From Marinomonas maritima (GTDB lineage Bacteria; Pseudomonadota; Gammaproteobacteria; Pseudomonadales; Marinomonadaceae): DNA of 64,000 nucleotides. Both the position numbers and the translations under genes were made by a program. The notes under the pieces were generated by a model that was not told the origin of the DNA, did not search any database, and was given only the letters and a program-made list of their open reading frames with translations. Below, piece by piece: positions 31,430 through 39,639 of this stretch (position 1 is the first letter of the stretch; each line of letters starts with the position of its first letter). Location of the stretch: the NCBI RefSeq assembly GCF_024435075.2, contig NZ_JAMZEG020000002.1:1131501-1195500 (forward strand), in the 5' to 3' direction.

Positions 31430-31490
31430 GGGGCGTATATTACTATAACGAATTGAAAAGGGAAGACTTTTATATATTTTTTTTTGATTT
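31430..31490 (-). promoter_or_regulatory. Probable stable-RNA promoter region of the tRNA operon
   Basis: On the minus strand an A-rich UP-like stretch (about 31468-31490) precedes TATAGTAATATA (-10-like, about 31436-31447) and then GCCCCCGC, a GC-rich discriminator as in stringently controlled tRNA/rRNA promoters. A good -35 hexamer was not found. The rest of the 31400-31675 gap holds only the ihfA terminator and no gene. Confidence 0.4.
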
Positions 31491-31631
31491 AATCACGCAA
31501 TAACAATTAAATAGATACATCGCTTAAACATTGATCTAAGTATCATTCCTCTTAACTCTTCAATAGCAACGAGATAAGACACCCCACCAATCAAACCAAT
31601 ATAAAAAGCAGCATTAAAGGACAGCTAGACA

Positions 31632-31662
31632 CAAAAAAACCATCCAAAATGGATGGTTTTTT
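31632..31662 (-). terminator. Terminator of the thrS-ihfA cluster
   Basis: ACCATCC (31639-31645) with GGATGGT (31651-31657), extended by A/T pairs, and a T-run on either strand (seven T on the minus strand). It lies 14 bp past the ihfA stop. Confidence 0.92.
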
Positions 31663-31675
31663 AAAAAAAGAAAAA

Positions 31676-31972
31676 CTATTCTTGCATATAGTCTTCTACT
31701 TTTGACTTAAGCTTTTGCCCTGGCCGAAAAGTAACTACCGTACGTGCAGTAATTGGGATCTCTTCTCCCGTTTTAGGGTTTCGACCTGGACGCTGACTTT
31801 TTTCACGCACTTCAAAATTTCCAAAGCCAGACAACTTAACTTGCTGCCGCTCTATTAGTGAATTACGTACGACATCAAAAAAATCTTCAACCAAGTCTTT
31901 TGCGTCTTTTTTACTCAGACCAATTGAATCCACTAAATTTTCAGCAAGGTCCGCTTTTGTCAACGACCCCAT
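31676..31972 (-). CDS. ihfA: Integration host factor alpha subunit
   Basis: DNA-bending protein that works as a heterodimer with IhfB in recombination, replication and sigma-54 transcription. The 98 residues (99 in E. coli) begin MGSLTKADLAENLVDSIGLS and contain the DNA-intercalating arm GRNPKTGEEIPITARTVVTF with the conserved Pro, and GFGNFEVREK before it. The gene starts 4 bp after the pheT stop, the standard gammaproteobacterial arrangement, and has a strong terminator. In E. coli ihfA also has its own promoter within pheT; none was looked for successfully here. Confidence 0.97.
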   Translation of the reverse strand: MGSLTKADLAENLVDSIGLSKKDAKDLVEDFFDVVRNSLIERQQVKLSGFGNFEVREKSQRPGRNPKTGEEIPITARTVVTFRPGQKLKSKVEDYMQE

Positions 31973-31976
31973 AAAT

Positions 31977-34361
31977 CTACCCCCTTACAACGGCGCCCAA
32001 CTGATCAAACAACGCCGCTACAGTTTGTTCGACAGAGTTGTTCACTTCTTCATCACTAAGAGTGTGTGAAGGATGCTGCCACGTCAAGCCCAAAGCGACA
32101 CTTTTTTTCGATTCATCAATACCTTGGCCCTGATAAACATCAAACACCAAGACACTTTTAAGCGCATCACCTGCAGAACTCAAAATCACTTTTTCTAACT
32201 CACTTACAGCAACAGCACGATCAACCAACAAGGCCAAATCACGACGCACTTCAGGGAATTTAGAAACTGCTTTATATTCAGGTAAAGAAGCCTGCAGTAC
32301 GGCCGACAAGGCAATGTCAAAAACATATAAAGGCTGATTAGCCCCTAATTCTTTAGACAACTGAGGATGCAGCTCACCTATTACACCAACAAACTCGCCA
32401 TCAACAAAAATATCAGCTGAACGACCTGGATGAAGAAAAACACAACCAGACGGCTCGTAACTCGGCTTGCCACCATCATTCAACGCAAACAACGCTTCAA
32501 CGTGTGACTTAAGGTCATAAAAATCAACCTTCTCACTATTATGATACCAAGCTTCAGCATCACGAGACCCTGCAATCAGACCAGAAATTTGCTGCTGCTG
32601 ATCTAACTTATCTAAGGCATCTACAGAACCAATGAAACGACGCCCTGTCTCAAACAAACGCACACGAGACTGCTGACGATTTTGATTATGCAGATAAGCT
32701 CTTACCAACCCCGGCACCAAACTAGGACGCATAACGCCCATGTCAGCAGAAATCGGATTCGCCAGTGGCACAGGCTCTATCTCAGGCAAAAACTGCTTAC
32801 TTAAGACTGGATCAATAAAACTGTATGTCACCGCCTCCTGATAACCCTGAGACACTAGAATGGATCGCAATACTTGAATTTGAGCTTTCGTCTCAGACAA
32901 AGGTGTAAAATCCACCGCCGCCTGAGGCATAGAAGATGGAAGATTATCATAGCCATAAATACGCGCCACTTCTTCGATCAAATCCGCTTCAATAGCAATA
33001 TCAAAACGATGAGATGGCGCTCTGGTCAGCCAAGCCTCATCCGTTACCTCAATCATCTCCAAACCAAGACGAGTCAGAATATCCGTCACAAGGTCTTTAT
33101 CAATCGACATAGCCAAATATTGATCGAGCTTCTTACGACGCAAAGCCACCACTGCCGCCTCTGGCAATGACGCTTCATTTAACGCATGAGTAATAGGACC
33201 AACTTGACCGCCTGCAATCTCAACAACCAATGCTGTCGCACGCTCAATCGCTCGCTCTTGTAGTGTTGCGTCGACACCGCGCTCAAATCGATGAGACGAA
33301 TCGGTATGTAAACCATAAGAACGCGCCTTACCCGCCAAAGACAATGGTGTAAAGAAAGCACTCTCAAGAAAAATATCCTTCGTTTCTTCGTTAACCCCAG
33401 ACCCTTCACCACCCATCACTCCAGCAATAGCTAGCGGTGTTTTTTCATCGGCGATAACCAAAGTGTCATTACGAAGCGTTACTTCCTGACCATCAAGCAA
33501 GACGATTTTTTCATCTTTATTGGCCATTCGAACAATAATTGAACCCGATAAATTTGCTAAGTCAAAGGCATGCATCGGCTGACCCAACTCAAGCATCACA
33601 TAATTCGTTATATCTACAATTGGGTCTATAGAACGAATCCCACTACGACGAAGCTTCTCAACCATCCACAAAGGAGTCTTAGCTTTCACATCGACACCAC
33701 GCACGACACGGCCTAAATAACGAGGGCAAGCATCCATCGCATCCACTCGTACGGGGAAAGCATCATCAATAGCGACATAAGCCGGGGCAACCTTAACAGG
33801 CGTCACATCAACCTTGTTTAAAACTCCCACTTCACGTGCCAAGCCAGCAACACTTAAACAGTCACTGCGATTAGGCGTTAAATCAACATCAATAATCTGA
33901 TCATCAAGCCCTAAAAAAGCACGAAAATCTTCGCCAGCCTTTGCAGATGATGGTAATTCCATAATACCGTCATGGTCATCACTCAAACCCAACTCAGAGG
34001 CAGAGCACAACATACCAAACGATTCAACTTGACGAAGTTTGGCTTTTTTAATTTTGAAATCTGCGCCTAATACGGCACCGATTTTTGCAAAGGGGATCTT
34101 AATACCGGCACGCGCATTCGGTGCACCACAAACCACTTGAAAAACTTCTATGCCATCAGACACCTGACAAACTTGCAGTTTATCGGCATTTGGGTGAGGC
34201 TCAGCGCTGATAATCTCACCTACCACCACACCTAAAAACTCAGAGGCAACAGGTAAAACTTCATCTACTTCAAGGCCAGCCAGAGTAATTTGAGCCACCA
34301 AATCATCACTACTAATACTTGGATTGACCCACTCTCTTAACCAATTCTCACTAACTTTCAT
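31977..34361 (-). CDS. pheT: Phenylalanyl-tRNA synthetase beta subunit
   Basis: Large subunit of the (alpha-beta)2 enzyme that charges tRNA-Phe; it carries tRNA binding and editing. The 794 residues (795 in E. coli) begin MKVSENWLREWVNP, then an OB-fold EMAP-like tRNA-binding domain (about 40-150), B3/B4 editing domain (about 210-400, with ENFSRFERGVD-like HTDSSHRFERGVD), B5 domain (400-475) and a C-terminal RRM-like anticodon-binding fold (FPEVRRDLALLVD at about 705). The gene starts 22 bp after the pheS stop and ends 4 bp before ihfA, so all three are cotranscribed. Confidence 0.97.
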   Translation of the reverse strand: MKVSENWLREWVNPSISSDDLVAQITLAGLEVDEVLPVASEFLGVVVGEIISAEPHPNADKLQVCQVSDGIEVFQVVCGAPNARAGIKIPFAKIGAVLGADFKIKKAKLRQVESFGMLCSASELGLSDDHDGIMELPSSAKAGEDFRAFLGLDDQIIDVDLTPNRSDCLSVAGLAREVGVLNKVDVTPVKVAPAYVAIDDAFPVRVDAMDACPRYLGRVVRGVDVKAKTPLWMVEKLRRSGIRSIDPIVDITNYVMLELGQPMHAFDLANLSGSIIVRMANKDEKIVLLDGQEVTLRNDTLVIADEKTPLAIAGVMGGEGSGVNEETKDIFLESAFFTPLSLAGKARSYGLHTDSSHRFERGVDATLQERAIERATALVVEIAGGQVGPITHALNEASLPEAAVVALRRKKLDQYLAMSIDKDLVTDILTRLGLEMIEVTDEAWLTRAPSHRFDIAIEADLIEEVARIYGYDNLPSSMPQAAVDFTPLSETKAQIQVLRSILVSQGYQEAVTYSFIDPVLSKQFLPEIEPVPLANPISADMGVMRPSLVPGLVRAYLHNQNRQQSRVRLFETGRRFIGSVDALDKLDQQQQISGLIAGSRDAEAWYHNSEKVDFYDLKSHVEALFALNDGGKPSYEPSGCVFLHPGRSADIFVDGEFVGVIGELHPQLSKELGANQPLYVFDIALSAVLQASLPEYKAVSKFPEVRRDLALLVDRAVAVSELEKVILSSAGDALKSVLVFDVYQGQGIDESKKSVALGLTWQHPSHTLSDEEVNNSVEQTVAALFDQLGAVVRG

Positions 34362-34383
34362 AAAAACATCCTAGGTCGAGGGG

Positions 34384-35379
34384 TTACTTGAACTGCTTAA
34401 GAAAACGCAAATCGTTCTCAAAGAACATACGCAAGTCTTCTACTTTATATCGCAACATAGCAAATCGCTCGACCCCCATACCAAAAGCAAAGCCCGTGTA
34501 TTTCTCTGAGTCGATACCCGACATTTCTAGCACTTTAGGATGAACCATGCCGCACCCCAAGACCTCTAACCACGATTCTTCACCTTTACTGTTGGTGCGC
34601 ATGATATCCACTTCAATAGAAGGTTCAGTAAATGGAAAATAACTAGGGCGGAAACGCACTTTCAAATCATCTTCAAAGAAGACATTCAAAAACTGCTGCA
34701 GGATACCTTTTAGATCAGCGAAAGAAATATTTTCGTCAATCAACAAACCTTCTACCTGATGAAACATTGGTGTATGCGTTTGATCTGAATCACAACGATA
34801 AACACGACCTGGACAGATAATTCTAATAGGAGGCTGGGTCGTTTCCATTGTGCGCACTTGAACAGGTGATGTATGCGTTCTTAATACTGTCGTTGGATTG
34901 AAGTAAAAAGTATCTTGCATAGCGCGCGCCGGATGATGCGCAGGAATATTCAAGGCTTCAAAGTTGTGATAATCATCTTCAATTTCTGGCCCTTCAGCCA
35001 CATCAAAACCAATCCCCCGAAAAAAGGTTTCTATACGCTCCATCGTACGAGTCACGGGATGTAAACCACCCACCTCTTGACCCTTACCAGATAGAGAAAC
35101 ATCGATAGTCTCAGTCGCCAGCTTGGCATTCAAAGCGGCCTTAGCTAACGCGGCTTTGCGTTCGGTGATCTTTTCTTGAACTTGCCCTTTGGCTTCATTC
35201 ACCAGCTGACCAAATTTTGGCCGATCCTCTGCAGAAACACTACCAAGCTGTTTCAACAAAGTGGTCAGAGCGCCCTTCTTTCCCAAATAATGCACACGTA
35301 CATCATCCAGAGCGGACTCACTCTCAGACGCAGCCACTGCGCTAAGCGCATCAGCAAGAATCTGCTTTAGGTTCTCCAT
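34384..35379 (-). CDS. pheS: Phenylalanyl-tRNA synthetase alpha subunit
   Basis: Catalytic subunit. The 331 residues have an N-terminal coiled coil (about 1-85) and the class II core with motif 2 PIRIICPGRVYRCDSDQTHT (about 182-201) and motif 3 GFAFGMGVERFAMLRY near the C-terminus. HHPARAMQDTF is the usual Phe-enzyme motif 1 region. GGAG lies 8 bases before the ATG, and directly upstream is a terminator-like hairpin with a T-run only 12 bases from the start, so expression is likely attenuated or partly separated from rplT. Confidence 0.97.
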   Translation of the reverse strand: MENLKQILADALSAVAASESESALDDVRVHYLGKKGALTTLLKQLGSVSAEDRPKFGQLVNEAKGQVQEKITERKAALAKAALNAKLATETIDVSLSGKGQEVGGLHPVTRTMERIETFFRGIGFDVAEGPEIEDDYHNFEALNIPAHHPARAMQDTFYFNPTTVLRTHTSPVQVRTMETTQPPIRIICPGRVYRCDSDQTHTPMFHQVEGLLIDENISFADLKGILQQFLNVFFEDDLKVRFRPSYFPFTEPSIEVDIMRTNSKGEESWLEVLGCGMVHPKVLEMSGIDSEKYTGFAFGMGVERFAMLRYKVEDLRMFFENDLRFLKQFK

Positions 35380-35390
35380 TTACACACTCC

Positions 35391-35431
35391 AAAAAATAAA
35401 ATAGGGGAAGGACCGTTGGCCCTTCCCCTAT
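35391..35431 (-). terminator. Terminator/attenuator hairpin before pheS
   Basis: ATAGGGGAAGG (35401-35411) and CCTTCCCCTAT (35421-35431) form an 11-bp perfect stem, with inner CC/GG pairs, and TTTATTTTTT follows on the minus strand (35391-35400). It lies between rplT and pheS, where E. coli has the pheM leader attenuator, but no Phe-rich leader frame precedes the hairpin here. Confidence 0.8.
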
Positions 35432-35508
35432 CAAAGACTGCATTGAATCATTCGTTCTATTAAGACTATATCTTTCAAGACCGAATCACTCTAAGGCTAC
35501 GTCAGAAA

Positions 35509-35865
35509 TTAAGCCAAGCTTGCTTTCGCTTTTTCAACGATTGCAGCAAAAACTTCTTTCTCGTACACAGCTAGGTCAGCCAAAACCTTACGGTCAATTT
35601 CAATTGCAGCTTGTTTCAAGCCAGCAATGAAACGGCTGTAAGACAGACCATTGATACGTGCAGCAGCGTTAATACGAGCAATCCACAAAGCGCGGAATTG
35701 ACGTTTACGCTGACGACGGTCACGGTACTGATACTGACCAGCTTTGATAACAGCTTGTTTTGCTACACGAAATACACGACTACGTGCACCGTAATAACCT
35801 TTAGCTTGCTTTAAAATCTTCTTGTGACGGCGACGAGCCTGAACACCACGTTTTACGCGAGGCAT
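35509..35865 (-). CDS. rplT: Ribosomal protein L20
   Basis: Large-subunit assembly protein, and in E. coli the autogenous repressor of rpmI-rplT. The 118 residues match the usual length, with MPRVKRGVQARRRHKKILKQ, the long basic N-terminal arm, and LWIARINAAARINGLSYSRF, the signature helix. It lies 46 bp after rpmI in the standard infC-rpmI-rplT order. Followed by 129 bp containing the pheS attenuator. Confidence 0.98.
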   Translation of the reverse strand: MPRVKRGVQARRRHKKILKQAKGYYGARSRVFRVAKQAVIKAGQYQYRDRRQRKRQFRALWIARINAAARINGLSYSRFIAGLKQAAIEIDRKVLADLAVYEKEVFAAIVEKAKASLA

Positions 35866-35911
35866 AATATAAACCTTATACTAATAAATTAATGAACTAA
35901 AAAATCTAGAC

Positions 35912-36106
35912 CTAGATGTATGGCAACATGCGTACAATTAACGCTTTGTCACTTTGCGCAATCTTCTTCATAGTACGAAGATGACGCTTACGCTTAGTCG
36001 ATTTCTTAGTCAAAATATGACTAGTATGAGACTGCTTATGCTTAAAACCATTCGCGGTACGTTTGAAGCGCTTAGCTGCGCCACTGTGTGACTTAATTTT
36101 GGACAT
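35912..36106 (-). CDS. rpmI: Ribosomal protein L35
   Basis: 64 residues, very basic: MSKIKSHSGAAKRFKRTANG, HILTKKSTKRKRHLRTMKKI, IVRMLPYI at the end, all typical of L35. It lies 92 bp after infC and 46 bp before rplT. In E. coli L20 binds RNA here to repress translation of both genes; whether the 92-bp spacer folds like that was not established. Confidence 0.98.
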   Translation of the reverse strand: MSKIKSHSGAAKRFKRTANGFKHKQSHTSHILTKKSTKRKRHLRTMKKIAQSDKALIVRMLPYI

Positions 36107-36198
36107 GATAAAACCACTCTCGCATTCGTTAATGTTAGTGTAATTTCCTAAGAATACGATTCTTAAAACCTAAGTTTATAAAATCGCATTATTTAAAA

Positions 36199-36732
36199 TC
36201 ACTTCTTCTTTTTGGGGCCTAGCACCATAGTCAATTGACGACCTTCCATTTTCGCAGCTTGCTCTACTGCACCATACTCCTCTAAGTCTATAGCGACTCG
36301 ATTCATAAGTTGCATACCAAGCTCCTGATGGGCCATTTCACGACCGCGGTATCTTAACGACACCTTGGCCTTATCCCCGCCTTCAAGGAAACGTATCAGG
36401 TTGCGGAGTTTTACCTGATAATCCCCTTCCTCCGTCCCTGGACGGAATTTCATTTCTTTAACCTGAATCTGCTTCGCATTTTTCTTTTGAGCCGCTTTCG
36501 CTTTCTTTAGCTCAAAAATATGCTTGCCGTAGTCCATGATTTTACAAACAATCGGATCTGAATCAGCAATTTGCACCAGGTCAAGCGTCGCATCTTGTGC
36601 TGCTTTAAGTGCCTCTTCAAGCGAGACAACGCCAACTTGTTCACCGTCGACAGCAATTAAGCGCACTTCGGTAGCTCGAATATTCTCGTTGATTAGAGGA
36701 CGCTGCTTACTAGCGGTACGTCCACGATTCAT
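36199..36732 (-). CDS. infC: Translation initiation factor IF-3
   Basis: Keeps 30S subunits free and checks start codons and initiator tRNA. The 177 residues show INENIRATEVRLIAVDGEQV, the IF3 signature region IQVKEMKFRPGTEEGDYQVK, and GDKAKVSLRYRGREMAHQELG. The frame starts at an ATG (36732), eight bases after the thrS stop, with AAAGG four bases upstream. E. coli and many relatives start infC with the rare AUU (or AUA/AUC), which IF-3 discriminates against for autoregulation; here no such codon lies at the matching place, unless an in-frame ATA at 36744, overlapping the thrS stop, is used. Confidence 0.96.
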   Translation of the reverse strand: MNRGRTASKQRPLINENIRATEVRLIAVDGEQVGVVSLEEALKAAQDATLDLVQIADSDPIVCKIMDYGKHIFELKKAKAAQKKNAKQIQVKEMKFRPGTEEGDYQVKLRNLIRFLEGGDKAKVSLRYRGREMAHQELGMQLMNRVAIDLEEYGAVEQAAKMEGRQLTMVLGPKKKK

Positions 36733-36740
36733 ATTACCTT

Positions 36741-38678
36741 TTATAGTACTATCTCCACTTCTTGTTTACGGCTACGGCGAGCAACTTCTTTTTGAAGCAA
36801 ACCTTCAAAATCAGAAAGACTCATCACTCCAAGATCTTCACCAGCACGAGTTCGAACGGCAACTTGTTGCTGCTCAACCTCCTTATCTCCAACAACGATC
36901 ATGTATGGGACTCGTTGAAGTGTATGCTCGCGAATTTTAAACCCGATCTTCTCGTTTCTCAAGTCAAGTTTTGCTCTAAAGCCATTTGAATTTAATCTTT
37001 TTGCCAAATCAGAACAATAGTCTGCTTGGCGATCTGTAATGTTCATGATAACAACTTGTTCGGGTGCAAGCCAGACAGGAAACGCACCTTCTGTCTCTTC
37101 AATCAAAATACCAATGAAACGCTCAAGTGAACCCACTATTGCTCGGTGCAACATAACTGGCGTTTGGCGCGAACCATCTTCTGAGACATATTGTGCACTC
37201 AAACGAGTCGGCATAGAAAAATCAACCTGAATGGTACCACACTGCCACACACGTCCAATGGCATCTTTCAAAGAAAACTCAATTTTAGGCCCATAAAATG
37301 CGCCTTCTCCTGGCAACTCTTCCCAGTCAAGCCCAGCCGAATCCAATGCATGAGCTAAGGCTTTTTCAGACTTATCCCATACTTCATCAGATCCAACCCG
37401 CTGCTCTGGACGAGTAGACAATCGATAAATAATATTATCAAAACCAAAGTCAGCATAAACCTCATGTAACAAATCAATAAACTCAGACACTTCTTGCTGA
37501 ATCTGACCTTCTGTTACAAAAATATGACCATCGTCTTGTACAAAGTTACGAACCCGCATTATACCATGTAAAGCACCAGAAGGCTCATTACGGTGACAAG
37601 AGCCAAACTCTGCCATTCGAAACGGCAAATCACGGTAACTCTTCAACCCCTGGTTATAAACCTGAATGTGACACGGACAATTCATCGGTTTTACGGCATA
37701 ATCACGATTTTCAGAATGCGTAGTAAACATATTCTCGTGATACTTACCCCAGTGCCCAGACTTTTCCCAAAGCACTCGGTCAACAATCTGCGGCGTTTTT
37801 ACTTCTTGATAGTCATTATCAAGCTGCTTTTGCCGCATATATTGTTCAACAGCTTGATACAAGCGCCATCCCTTAGGATGCCAAAACACCATTCCAGGCG
37901 CTTCTTCTTGAAGATGAAAAAGATCTAACTTCTTACCTAATTTACGATGATCACGCTTTTCAGCCTCCTCAATACGAGTCAAATAGGCTTTCAATTCTTT
38001 TTTGTCATTCCAAGCTGTACCATAAATACGCTGTAGCATTTCATTATTGGAGTCACCGCGCCAATAAGCACCCGCCAACTTCGTCAACTTGAAATGACGC
38101 AATACACGAGTGTTTGGCACATGAGGACCACGACACATATCCATATATTCTTCGTGACGATATAAGCCAACCTCTTTTACAGACTGATCCATGCCGTCAA
38201 TCAAGGCAACTTTATAGGTTTCTCCGCGATCAACGAATTGCTGACGAGCATCCGCAACTGGAGTCATTTTCTTTACAACATCGTAATCCGTTTTAACCAA
38301 TTCACCCATACGCTTTTCAATGGCAGCTAAGTCGTCTGGCGTAAAAGGGCGCTCATAAGCGATATCGTAATAAAAACCCTCACCTATCACGGGCCCGATT
38401 GCCATTTCTGCGGTGGGATACAACTGCTTAACAGCGTGACCAACAAGATGCGCAAATGAATGGCGAATGATCTCGACACCATCGTCATCTTTTCCAGTAA
38501 CGATGCTCAATTTGGCATCGTCTGAAATGAGCTCACAAGCATCGACCAGAATGCCATTTATACGACCAGCCACAGTCGCTTTTGCAAGACCAGGGCCGAT
38601 ATCCTCAGCCACCTGCATAACAGTTACTGGGTTTGAAAAAGAGCGTTGACTGCCATCAGGCAAAGTAATTACAGGCAT
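36741..38678 (-). CDS. thrS: Threonyl-tRNA synthetase
   Basis: Charges tRNA-Thr and edits misacylated Ser-tRNA. The 645 residues have a TGS domain (1-60), an editing domain with the HSFAHLVGHAVKQL zinc-like motif (about 73-86) and HEEYMDMCRGPHVPNT, the class II catalytic core with zinc ligand cysteine in MNCPCHIQVY, MRVRNFVQDDGHIF, and the C-terminal anticodon-binding domain (about 535-640). AGGGGA stands before the ATG. It is first in the thrS-infC-rpmI-rplT-pheS-pheT-ihfA cluster. A leader hairpin at 38703-38723 may be part of an operator, because E. coli thrS represses its own translation through tRNA-like leader RNA. Confidence 0.97.
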   Translation of the reverse strand: MPVITLPDGSQRSFSNPVTVMQVAEDIGPGLAKATVAGRINGILVDACELISDDAKLSIVTGKDDDGVEIIRHSFAHLVGHAVKQLYPTAEMAIGPVIGEGFYYDIAYERPFTPDDLAAIEKRMGELVKTDYDVVKKMTPVADARQQFVDRGETYKVALIDGMDQSVKEVGLYRHEEYMDMCRGPHVPNTRVLRHFKLTKLAGAYWRGDSNNEMLQRIYGTAWNDKKELKAYLTRIEEAEKRDHRKLGKKLDLFHLQEEAPGMVFWHPKGWRLYQAVEQYMRQKQLDNDYQEVKTPQIVDRVLWEKSGHWGKYHENMFTTHSENRDYAVKPMNCPCHIQVYNQGLKSYRDLPFRMAEFGSCHRNEPSGALHGIMRVRNFVQDDGHIFVTEGQIQQEVSEFIDLLHEVYADFGFDNIIYRLSTRPEQRVGSDEVWDKSEKALAHALDSAGLDWEELPGEGAFYGPKIEFSLKDAIGRVWQCGTIQVDFSMPTRLSAQYVSEDGSRQTPVMLHRAIVGSLERFIGILIEETEGAFPVWLAPEQVVIMNITDRQADYCSDLAKRLNSNGFRAKLDLRNEKIGFKIREHTLQRVPYMIVVGDKEVEQQQVAVRTRAGEDLGVMSLSDFEGLLQKEVARRSRKQEVEIVL

Positions 38679-38702
38679 TTTATTCCCCTATCGGAGTCAG
38701 TG

Positions 38703-38723
38703 GTGCTCCATACTAAAGAGCAC
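38703..38723 (-). promoter_or_regulatory. Leader hairpin upstream of thrS, possible autoregulatory operator
   Basis: GTGCTC and GAGCAC form a 6-bp stem with a 9-base loop, 25-45 bases before the thrS start. In E. coli a tRNA-Thr-like arm at a similar place binds the synthetase. The loop here does not clearly contain a Thr anticodon, so this is a weak call. Confidence 0.3.
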
Positions 38724-38918
38724 ATGTAAATTTCAGCGCATAAATTATCATTTTTCGATTATTCATGCGAATCTAATTTAAATAACGCTATTATTGTACG
38801 CACTATGGCTATTCGCAAAAATCAAGGCCTTTTTATCTCATTCAGCCATAGACATTCTCTGCATGCAGAGTAAAATTACCCTCTGTTTTGCATAGACTTC
38901 TATTTACTGAAAGGCCGT

Positions 38919-39545
38919 ATGGATTCCAACAATCTTGATAACTACTGTATTGAGACCACTCAATCAGAACCCGACCTATTAATCGAACTGGTTGAAAAGA
39001 CCTATTCGGACATGGGTTACCCTAATAAGTTATCGGGAAAAACCATTGGCCGTACGTTGAAGCTTCTAGCAAGGATCGCACAACCTAAACGAGCTCTCGA
39101 GATTGGCATGTTTACAGGCTATTCAGCACTATCAATAGCTGAAGGGATGCCAAATGACAGTGAGCTCATTTGTTGCGAAACAAACCCAAGAGCCATTGAG
39201 TTTGCTCAATCTTTTTTTGATCGCAGCGCACATGGCAAGAAAATCAAACCGATTTTTGGCCCTGCGCTAGATACGATCAAATCCCTTGAAGGGGAATTTG
39301 ACTTTGTCTTTATTGATGCTGATAAACGCAATTACCTGAACTATTACGAAGCCGTTTTACCGCTTGTTAGATCTGGTGGCCTTATTATTATTGATAACTC
39401 CTTATGGCAAGGAAGAGTTCTAGCCCCAAAAGAAAACAGCGATATCGCTGTCAACCAAGTCAACCGCTTAATTGCGCAAGACAAACGAGTTGAGAATGTT
39501 CATCTGAATGTTCGCGACGGTCTTAACATCGTCGTAAAACACTAA
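38919..39545 (+). CDS. SAM-dependent O-methyltransferase (family 3, CCoAOMT-like)
   Basis: Probable metal-dependent catechol-type O-methyltransferase; substrate unknown. The 208 residues have the SAM-binding glycine motif ALEIGMFTGYSALSIAEGM (about 64-82), the acidic loop ELICCETNP, the metal/catalytic DxDKxxY block FIDADKRNYLNYYEAVLPLV (about 131-150) and GGLIIIDNSLWQGRVL, all diagnostic of the family. It diverges from thrS across 240 bp that contain both promoters but no other gene. A 17-bp inverted repeat follows at 39557. Monocistronic. Confidence 0.9.
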   Translation: MDSNNLDNYCIETTQSEPDLLIELVEKTYSDMGYPNKLSGKTIGRTLKLLARIAQPKRALEIGMFTGYSALSIAEGMPNDSELICCETNPRAIEFAQSFFDRSAHGKKIKPIFGPALDTIKSLEGEFDFVFIDADKRNYLNYYEAVLPLVRSGGLIIIDNSLWQGRVLAPKENSDIAVNQVNRLIAQDKRVENVHLNVRDGLNIVVKH

Positions 39546-39556
39546 CCCTATTTCTT

Positions 39557-39602
39557 ATAAGCCCCATTCGCCTTTGGGTCACCTCAGGCGAATGGGGCTT
39601 AT
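39557..39602. terminator. 17-bp perfect inverted repeat, probable bidirectional terminator
   Basis: The arm at 39557-39573 is the exact reverse complement of 39586-39602, with a 12-base loop. It starts 12 bp past the methyltransferase stop. There is no T-run after it on the plus strand, so it may be a factor-assisted or processing hairpin. Confidence 0.6.
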
Positions 39603-39639
39603 GTGCTATTAAAAAGATATTACGCAAGAGGCAACGATT

